DNA from: Cryobacterium sp. GrIS_2_6
GTDB taxonomy: Bacteria > Actinomycetota > Actinomycetes > Actinomycetales > Microbacteriaceae
DNA: 64,000 nucleotides
Reading direction: 5' to 3'
Assembly: GCF_035984545.1 (NCBI RefSeq)
Contig: NZ_JAXCHP010000001.1
Coordinates: forward strand, 620,001 to 684,000
Shown here: positions 58,339 through 64,000 of the stretch, in pieces
Position numbering within the stretch: position 1 is the stretch's first letter
Layout of the letters: each line of letters starts with the position of its first letter
Notes under the pieces: model-generated
Database searches by the model: none
What the model saw: only the letters and a program-made list of their open reading frames with translations
What the model was told of the DNA's origin: nothing
Position numbers and translations under genes: made by a program

Positions 58339-59847
58339 ATGACTAACGCATCCATGTCGGGCGAACGCCCGCGAACCCTGGCCGAGAAGGTCTGGGACAA
58401 ACACCTGGTCAGTAAGGGTTCCGACGGCATCCCGGACCTCATCTACATCGACCTGCACCTCGTGCACGAGGTCACAAGCCCGCAAGCGTTCGACGGGCTG
58501 CGCCTCGCCGGCCGCCGGCTGCGCCGACCGGACCTGACGATCGCGACCGAGGATCACAACACTCCGACGCTCGCCATCGACCGGCCGATCAAGGACCTGA
58601 CGAGCCGCACCCAGATCGAGACCCTCCGACGCAATTGCGAGGAATTCGGCGTGAGGCTGCACTCGCTCGGCGACATCGAGCAGGGCATCGTGCACGTCGT
58701 CGGTCCGCAGCTCGGGCTCACCCAACCGGGCATCACCGTCGTCTGCGGTGATTCGCACACCTCCACGCACGGCGCCTTCGGGGCGATGGCCCTCGGCATC
58801 GGCACGAGTGAGGTCGAACACGTCATGGCCACCCAGACCCTGCCCCTGCAGCCGTTCAAGACCATGGCCATCACCGTCGAAGGCACCCTGCGCCCCGGCG
58901 TCACCGCCAAGGATGTGATCCTCGCCGTGATCGCGAAGATCGGCACCGGCGGCGGACAGGGCTACGTGCTCGAATACCGCGGCAGCGCCATCCGCGCCCT
59001 CTCGATGGAGGGCCGCATGACCATCTGCAACATGTCGATCGAGGCAGGCGCGCGCGCGGGCATGGTCGCACCGGATGCGACGACGTACGCCTACCTGAAG
59101 GGTCGCGCCCACGCGCCGGCGGGTCAGGACTGGGACGACGCGGTCGCGTACTGGGAGACCCTCGCGACCGATGAGGGCGCCGTGTTCGACGCCGAGGTCG
59201 TTCTCGACGCCGACACCCTCGAGCCCTTCGTGACCTGGGGCACCAACCCCGGCCAGGGCGTCTCGCTGAGCGAGACCGTGCCTGACCCGGCCGACGTCGC
59301 CGACGCCAACGAGCGCGCCGCCGCCGAGCGCGCCCTCGAATACATGGACCTCGCGGCCGGCACTCGTATGAAGGACATCCGGGTCGATACCGTGTTCCTC
59401 GGCTCCTGCACGAACAGCCGCGTCGAAGACCTGCGTGCCGCCGCCGACATCGTGCGCGGCCAGACGCTCGCCCCCGGCGTGCGGATGCTGGTGGTCCCCG
59501 GGTCCGCCCGGGTTCGCATCGAGGCGGAGGCGGAAGGCCTCGACAAGGTCTTCACAGACTTCGGTGCCGAATGGCGCTTCGCGGGCTGCTCGATGTGCCT
59601 CGGCATGAACCCGGACCAGCTGGCCCCCGGGGAACGCTGCGCCTCGACGAGCAACCGCAACTTCGAGGGCCGCCAGGGCAAGGGCGGCCGCACCCACCTG
59701 GTCTCCCCGCTCGTCGCGGCGGCCACCGCCATCCGCGGCACGCTGTCGAGCCCGTGGGACCTCGTCGCGGACGGCCTCGTCACGGCCGACGCGATCCCGG
59801 CCGAACTGGCCCCTGCTGCGGCAACGGCACTGGATGGAGCACTCTGA
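58339..59847 (+). CDS. leuC: 3-isopropylmalate dehydratase large subunit
   Basis: A 502-residue aconitase-family enzyme that, with LeuD, isomerises 2- to 3-isopropylmalate in leucine synthesis. The [4Fe-4S] cysteines are in [14 protein letters not shown] and [15 protein letters not shown], and active-site segments [30 protein letters not shown] and the C-terminal [18 protein letters not shown] are present. Length is normal. LeuD starts two bases after its stop. The leader peptide and hairpin upstream suggest leucine-dependent control. Confidence 0.98.
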   Translation: MTNASMSGERPRTLAEKVWDKHLVSKGSDGIPDLIYIDLHLVHEVTSPQAFDGLRLAGRRLRRPDLTIATEDHNTPTLAIDRPIKDLTSRTQIETLRRNCEEFGVRLHSLGDIEQGIVHVVGPQLGLTQPGITVVCGDSHTSTHGAFGAMALGIGTSEVEHVMATQTLPLQPFKTMAITVEGTLRPGVTAKDVILAVIAKIGTGGGQGYVLEYRGSAIRALSMEGRMTICNMSIEAGARAGMVAPDATTYAYLKGRAHAPAGQDWDDAVAYWETLATDEGAVFDAEVVLDADTLEPFVTWGTNPGQGVSLSETVPDPADVADANERAAAERALEYMDLAAGTRMKDIRVDTVFLGSCTNSRVEDLRAAADIVRGQTLAPGVRMLVVPGSARVRIEAEAEGLDKVFTDFGAEWRFAGCSMCLGMNPDQLAPGERCASTSNRNFEGRQGKGGRTHLVSPLVAAATAIRGTLSSPWDLVADGLVTADAIPAELAPAAATALDGAL

Positions 59848-59849
59848 CC

Positions 59850-60458
59850 ATGGACAAGTTCACAACCGTCACGGGCATCGCCCTGCCGCTGCGCCGCTCC
59901 AACGTCGACACCGACCAGATCATCCCCGCCGTCTACCTCAAACGCGTCACCAAGACCGGTTTCGAGGACGCGCTCTTCGCCGCCTGGCGAACGGACCCCG
60001 AATTCGTGCTGAACCGGCCGGAGTACGCCGGCGCGCGCATCCTCGTCGCCGGCGCGGACTTCGGCACGGGATCGTCTCGTGAACACGCCGTCTGGGCGCT
60101 GCGCGACTACGGCTTCGACGTGGTGCTCTGCCCCCGGTTCGGCGATATCTTCCGCGGCAATGCCGGCAAACAGGGCCTCCTTGCCGCGCAGATCACCGAG
60201 GATGACGCTCAGAAGCTCTGGAGCATCATCGAGGCCGACCCGGGAATAGAACTCACTGTCGATCTGGTTGCGCGTACAGCACGCGTCGGCGATTTCACAG
60301 TGCCATTCCAGGTGGACGACTACACCCGTTGGCGCCTGCTCGAAGGCCTTGACGACATTGGCCTGACCCTGCGTGATGAAGCGCGGATCGCAGAATTCGA
60401 ATCCCATCGGGAGCCGTGGCGGCCCCGTACTCTCCCCGCAAGGCAGGTAAATTTGTGA
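59850..60458 (+). CDS. leuD: 3-isopropylmalate dehydratase small subunit
   Basis: A 202-residue swivelling subunit. [19 protein letters not shown] and [17 protein letters not shown] are the family hallmarks; the Ser-Arg loop binds substrate at the LeuC interface. ATG 59850 is two bases after the leuC stop, so the two are coupled. The stop overlaps the GTG start of murA by 4 bases (GTGA), linking leucine synthesis and cell-wall genes in one transcript, a common arrangement in this lineage. Confidence 0.98.
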   Translation: MDKFTTVTGIALPLRRSNVDTDQIIPAVYLKRVTKTGFEDALFAAWRTDPEFVLNRPEYAGARILVAGADFGTGSSREHAVWALRDYGFDVVLCPRFGDIFRGNAGKQGLLAAQITEDDAQKLWSIIEADPGIELTVDLVARTARVGDFTVPFQVDDYTRWRLLEGLDDIGLTLRDEARIAEFESHREPWRPRTLPARQVNL

Positions 60459-61891
60459 GCACCATCAGCGAGATCGCCCAGAACCGTGAAGACGCAGCCG
60501 TTAAGGCGCAGCTCCTCGAAGACGAACAAAACCGTGAGAACGCACAGAGCTGGGGGGCCGCTGTGGGGCTGAAAGGCGACAAGATCACGATTCGCGGCGG
60601 CATCCCGCTGATCGGCCGGATCGAACTCAAGGGCGCGAAGAACCTGGTCACCAAGGCCATGGTCGCGTCCCTGCTCGGCGAGAGCCCGAGCATCTTGAAG
60701 AACGTGCCCAACATCAGCGACGTGCGCATCGTGCGCGAGCTGCTCGCGGTGCACGGCGTCAAAGTGACCGACGGGCCCGAGCCTGGAGAACTCCTGCTCG
60801 ACCCCGTCGACGTCGAGAGCGCGCACTTCGCCGCGATCGACGCGCACGCGGGGTCCTCCCGCATCCCGATCCTGTTCTGCGGACCGCTGCTGCACCGCCT
60901 CGGCGAGGCGTTCATCCCCGACCTCGGCGGCTGCCGCATCGGCGACCGGCCGATCGACTTCCACCTCGAGGTGCTGCGCAAGTTCGGCGCCGTCGTCGAC
61001 AAGCAGCCCAACGGCATCCGCATGTCGGCCCCGAACGGCCTGCACGGGGCCAAGGTCTCCCTCCCGTACCCGAGCGTCGGTGCGACGGAGCAGGTCCTGC
61101 TCACCGCCGTACGCGCTGAGGGCATCACCGAGCTCAAGGGCGCGGCGATCGAGCCCGAGATCATGGACCTGATCAACATCCTGCAGAAGATGGGTGCGAT
61201 CATCACGGTCGATACGGACCGGGTCATCCGCATCGAGGGTGTCGAACGACTCGAGGGCTACAATCACCGGGCGCTCTTCGACCGGAACGAAGCCGCGAGC
61301 TGGGCGGCAGCCGCGCTCGCGACCGACGGCGACATCTTCGTCGGCGGCGCGCGCCAGTCCGAGATGCTGACTTTCCTCAACGTGTTCCGTAAGGTCGGAG
61401 GCGCCTTCGAGATCCACGACGACGGCATCCGCTTCTATCACCCGGGCGGCGACCTCAAGCCCGTCGTCATCGAAACGGATGTGCACCCCGGCTTCATGAC
61501 CGACTGGCAGCAGCCGCTCGTGATCGCACTCACCCACGCCCACGGCGTGTCGATCGTGCACGAAACCGTCTACGAGCAACGCTTCGGCTTCGTCGACGCA
61601 CTCGTCGAGATGGGTGCGACGATCCAGATCCACCGCGAATGCCTCGGCGGCCACCCGTGCCGCTTCGGGCAGCGCAACTTCAACCACTCCGCCGTCATCG
61701 CGGGGCCGACGAAGCTGCACGGCGCCGACATCGAGGTTCCCGACCTGCGCGGCGGCTTCAGTCACCTGATCGCGGCGCTCACCGCCGAGGGCACCTCGAC
61801 GGTCAGCAATGTGGGAATCATCAGCCGTGGCTACGAAAACTTCATCACGAAGCTGCGGCTGTTGGGGGCGGACTTCGATCTCGAAGGATAA
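60455..61891 (+). CDS. murA: UDP-N-acetylglucosamine 1-carboxyvinyltransferase
   Basis: A 478-residue EPSP-synthase-fold enzyme that starts peptidoglycan precursor synthesis by moving enolpyruvate from PEP to UDP-GlcNAc. The catalytic loop is [15 protein letters not shown], with Cys160 kept; relatives with Asp there resist fosfomycin. [15 protein letters not shown] holds the Lys/Asn that bind substrate. An extra 45 or so residues at the N-terminus (rich in Glu, Gln, Asn) precede the fold and are not part of the E. coli-type enzyme. GTG 60455 overlaps the leuD stop. Confidence 0.96.
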   Translation: MSTISEIAQNREDAAVKAQLLEDEQNRENAQSWGAAVGLKGDKITIRGGIPLIGRIELKGAKNLVTKAMVASLLGESPSILKNVPNISDVRIVRELLAVHGVKVTDGPEPGELLLDPVDVESAHFAAIDAHAGSSRIPILFCGPLLHRLGEAFIPDLGGCRIGDRPIDFHLEVLRKFGAVVDKQPNGIRMSAPNGLHGAKVSLPYPSVGATEQVLLTAVRAEGITELKGAAIEPEIMDLINILQKMGAIITVDTDRVIRIEGVERLEGYNHRALFDRNEAASWAAAALATDGDIFVGGARQSEMLTFLNVFRKVGGAFEIHDDGIRFYHPGGDLKPVVIETDVHPGFMTDWQQPLVIALTHAHGVSIVHETVYEQRFGFVDALVEMGATIQIHRECLGGHPCRFGQRNFNHSAVIAGPTKLHGADIEVPDLRGGFSHLIAALTAEGTSTVSNVGIISRGYENFITKLRLLGADFDLEG

Positions 61892-61898
61892 TGGCCCT

Positions 61899-62711
61899 GT
61901 GCCAGTCAATGGAGCAAGTCCGTCATCCGAACCGTCCGTCGAACCTGATCCATCCGCGAAACCGGTGAGGGTGCGCAAGGAAACCACACAGCCGTCGGTG
62001 TTCTGGATCCTCGCGACGATCGTGCTCCCTGCGGTCAACCTTGCGGTGCGGTACCGGGTGACCGACGTCCGGAAGTTCCCGCAGACCGGGGCGTTTGTGC
62101 TGTCGCCGAATCACTTCAGTGAAATCGACCCGATCGTCGTCGGCGCACTCGCGTGGAAGCTCGGGCGTGCTCCCCGGTTCATGGCGAAGGCATCCGTCTT
62201 CACAATCCCCGTACTCGGCTGGCTGCTGCGCAAGTCGGGCCAGATCCCCGTCGAACGCGGCGGGGTCGCGCGCGGCAACGAACCCGTCAAGGCCGCCAGG
62301 CGGCTCGTCGAGCGCGGCCAGATGGTCATCGTGTACCCGGAAGGATCGCTCACTCGCGACCCCGAGCTCTGGCCGATGCGCGGTAAGACCGGTGCCGTGC
62401 GGATCGCGCTCGAGCAGGGCATCCCGATCGTGCCGATCGCCCACTGGGGCACCCAGGACTTGATGCCGCGGTATTCGAAACGGATCAGCCCGTTTCCCCG
62501 CAAGACCATCCACGTGAAGATCGGCGATCCGCTGTCCTTCGACGAGTTCAAGGGACGCAGCCTCGACACGGCGACCCTGAACGAGGCGACGGCCATCCTG
62601 ATGGATGCCATCACCGGGCTCCTCGAGGACCTCCGCGGCGAGAAAGCCCCGGCGAAGCGCTGGAACCCCTCCGAGCACGACCAGAAGGAGACCGGCCGTT
62701 TTGAAGGCTAA
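61899..62711 (+). CDS. plsC: 1-acyl-sn-glycerol-3-phosphate acyltransferase
   Basis: A 270-residue membrane-associated acyltransferase making phosphatidic acid. The catalytic block NHFSEID (H-x4-D) follows the strand GAFVLSP, and the substrate block YPEGSLTRD is present, as is VPIAHWGTQD. A short Pro/Ser-rich N-terminus leads to one membrane helix (VFWILATIVLPAVNLAV). The GTG at 61899 starts eight bases after the murA stop; the next gene's TTG lies inside its last codons. Position between murA and gpsA links wall and phospholipid synthesis. Confidence 0.93.
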   Translation: MPVNGASPSSEPSVEPDPSAKPVRVRKETTQPSVFWILATIVLPAVNLAVRYRVTDVRKFPQTGAFVLSPNHFSEIDPIVVGALAWKLGRAPRFMAKASVFTIPVLGWLLRKSGQIPVERGGVARGNEPVKAARRLVERGQMVIVYPEGSLTRDPELWPMRGKTGAVRIALEQGIPIVPIAHWGTQDLMPRYSKRISPFPRKTIHVKIGDPLSFDEFKGRSLDTATLNEATAILMDAITGLLEDLRGEKAPAKRWNPSEHDQKETGRFEG

Positions 62712-63840
62712 ACAGCGGCAGGGTGGCCCTGTCGGTACGCGCGTCGCCGTGCTCGGAGCCGGAAGCTGGGGCACGACCTTCGCCAAGATCCTGAGCGACG
62801 GCGGCGCCGACGTCGTGCTCTGGGCCCGGCGGCCGGAACTCGCCCGCGAGATCACGGAGGGCCGGAGGAACAGCGACTACCTTCCCGGTATCAACCTCCC
62901 GATCGGGCTGCGCGCGACCCCGCACCTCGACCAGGCCCTCGCCGGAGCAGAGCAGGTCTTCATCTCGGTCCCGAGCCAGTCGCTGCGGGAGAACCTGCTC
63001 CTGATGGAGCCGTTCCTCGAGCCGGACGCGATCCTGGTGTCTCTCATGAAGGGCGTCGAACGCGGCTCCGGCCAGCGGATGAGCCAGATCATCGAAGAGA
63101 TGCTGCCCATCGACCCGCACCACATCGCCGCGATCTCCGGACCCAACCTCGCCCTCGAAATCGCCAGGGAGCAGCCGACGGCCGCCGTGGTGTCCTCAAC
63201 GAGCCTCGAGACCGCCCAGGCCGTCGCGATGCTCGCGACCAATGGCTACTTCCGCTCCTACGTCAACACCGACGTGATCGGCACCGAATTCGGCGGCGTG
63301 CTGAAGAACCTCATCGCCGTCGCGATCGGCATCGTCGACGGTGTCGGCTACGGCGAGAACACCAAGGCCTCGATCATCACCCGCGGCCTCGTCGAGATGA
63401 CCGACTTCGCCGTCGCATACGGCGCCCAGCCGGAGACCCTCGCCGGCCTCGCCGGCCTCGGCGACCTCATCGCCACCTGCCAGTCCCCGCTCTCCCGCAA
63501 CAACACGGCCGGGCGGCTCCTCGGCCAGGGCTACAGCATCGCGGACGTCGTCAAGCAAATGCAGCAGACCACGGAAGGCCTCGCCTCCGTCGGACCGATC
63601 CTCGATCTCGCCAGGGCCAAGGGTGTCGACATGCCCATCGTCGAACAGGTGCGGCAGGTACTGGCCGGTACGCTGAAACCGCGGGACATCGCCCCTCACC
63701 TCACCACGGATTCGGCGGAGCCGCAGGGCGAAAGGACAATTGATGACGGACAAGCTCACGGTAGCGCTGCTCTTTGGGGGTCGGTCAAGCGAACACTCGA
63801 TCAGCTGCGCCACGGCCGGCGGAGTCCTGGCGGCAATTGA
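62701..63840 (+). CDS. gpsA: Glycerol-3-phosphate dehydrogenase [NAD(P)+]
   Basis: A 379-residue enzyme reducing dihydroxyacetone phosphate to sn-glycerol 3-phosphate for lipid synthesis. VAVLGAGSWGTTFAKIL is the NAD(P) fingerprint, GVLKNLIAVAIGI has the catalytic Lys, and GENTKASIITRGLVEM the substrate-binding region. TTG 62701 overlaps the plsC end by 11 bases. The C-terminus runs 98 bases into ddl; the last 33 or so residues (after TIDD) match nothing expected, so a stop may have been lost by a small change near 63740, or the tail is real. Confidence 0.95.
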   Translation: MKAKQRQGGPVGTRVAVLGAGSWGTTFAKILSDGGADVVLWARRPELAREITEGRRNSDYLPGINLPIGLRATPHLDQALAGAEQVFISVPSQSLRENLLLMEPFLEPDAILVSLMKGVERGSGQRMSQIIEEMLPIDPHHIAAISGPNLALEIAREQPTAAVVSSTSLETAQAVAMLATNGYFRSYVNTDVIGTEFGGVLKNLIAVAIGIVDGVGYGENTKASIITRGLVEMTDFAVAYGAQPETLAGLAGLGDLIATCQSPLSRNNTAGRLLGQGYSIADVVKQMQQTTEGLASVGPILDLARAKGVDMPIVEQVRQVLAGTLKPRDIAPHLTTDSAEPQGERTIDDGQAHGSAALWGSVKRTLDQLRHGRRSPGGN

Positions 63841-64000
63841 CCGGTCGCGCTACGACGTGATCCCGATCGGGATCACCCGCGACGGTGCGTTCGTGCTCGA
63901 AGCGGATGACCCGGCGCACTTCGCACTCGGATCCTCCGCAGCGGAGCTTCCCGTCGTCACCGACAACGGTAGCCGGGTGCACTGGCCGGAATCGTCCCTC
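63743..64000 (+). CDS. ddl: D-alanine--D-alanine ligase, N-terminal part
   Basis: The first 86 residues of an ATP-grasp ligase that joins D-Ala residues for the peptidoglycan stem. LTVALLFGGRSSEHSISCAT is the family's N-terminal substrate-binding motif, followed by YDVIPIGITRDGAFVLE. The ATG has AAAGGA a few bases upstream and lies within the gpsA 3' end. The gene runs off the window. Confidence 0.95.
   Translation, partial: MTDKLTVALLFGGRSSEHSISCATAGGVLAAIDRSRYDVIPIGITRDGAFVLEADDPAHFALGSSAAELPVVTDNGSRVHWPESSL

Noticed and set aside
60320..62038. Long minus-strand open frame opposite murA
   Set aside because: Asp/Val/Arg-rich antisense frame across a conserved gene; no family resemblance.
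1..64000. CRISPR arrays, insertion sequences, prophage genes, toxin-antitoxin pairs
   Set aside because: None recognised on either strand by eye: no regularly spaced repeats, no transposase or integrase motifs, no phage structural genes.

Overview
The window is high-GC DNA from an actinobacterium, most likely Microbacteriaceae. Three things suggest this: frequent GTG and TTG starts, chains of 4-nt ATGA/GTGA gene overlaps, and the core order gltX, tRNA-Gln(CTG), tRNA-Glu(CTC), then leuC-leuD-murA-plsC-gpsA-ddl. The family is inferred from content and was not tested by a search. No insertion sequence, integrase, phage gene or CRISPR array is visible.

Region 1 (1-6.9 kb) holds the end of a fumarylacetoacetate-hydrolase-family gene, a TetR-controlled detoxification pair (zinc-free MDR reductase and DJ-1/PfpI protein), a class V aminotransferase divergent from a LysR regulator that overlaps its own dyad operator, then gltX and tRNA-Gln. 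Region 2 (7-11.8 kb) has an orphan ParA-like ATPase, a MarR regulator divergent from a proton-pumping rhodopsin whose helix E glycine should open a carotenoid-antenna window, a 14-TM drug exporter, a DUF805 protein and a universal stress protein. Region 3 (11.9-20.6 kb) is a surface polysaccharide locus: a hyaluronan/alginate-synthase-like GT2, a large membrane beta-helix protein broken by a 14-bp tandem duplication, a second anchored beta-helix protein, and a secreted one. Beside it lies an ABC ATPase/permease/TetR operon.

Region 4 (21.6-40.4 kb), starting just past tRNA-Glu, is a metal and redox accessory island. A BlaI/M56 pair shares a 19-bp operator with a CcdA-redoxin-thioredoxin-small membrane protein-DUF3105 operon. 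Around it are a DUF305 lipoprotein, a P1B ATPase with a CPD (not CPC) motif behind a CsoR-type operator, two DUF6153 proteins, an lgt/M23/M23 operon, DUF4395 and CopZ-like proteins, a LacI regulator, and a Met-rich sensor kinase/response regulator divergent from a type 1 copper protein.

Region 5 (40.6-45.4 kb) shows gene decay: a glycine-betaine importer with many frameshifts and a truncated AspT-type exchanger, flanking an intact ClC protein and its MarR partner. Region 6 (45.8-49.1 kb) is a translationally coupled trio: acyl-CoA dehydrogenase-like protein, PIG-L deacetylase/methyltransferase fusion, and GT2. Region 7 (49-58.2 kb) carries a GGDEF/EAL protein, a class A PBP with two PASTA domains, an MFS transporter, a decayed membrane protein gene, TerC behind a yybP-ykoY-type manganese riboswitch, and a PP2C phosphatase. 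Region 8 (58.2-64 kb) is the conserved leuCD-murA-plsC-gpsA-ddl block, with a leucine-rich leader peptide and hairpin before leuC.

The best candidates for undescribed biology are the BlaI/M56-controlled thiol-redox operon, the GT2/beta-helix polysaccharide system with its reversible-looking 14-bp repeat, and the coupled dehydrogenase/PIG-L-methyltransferase/GT2 trio.
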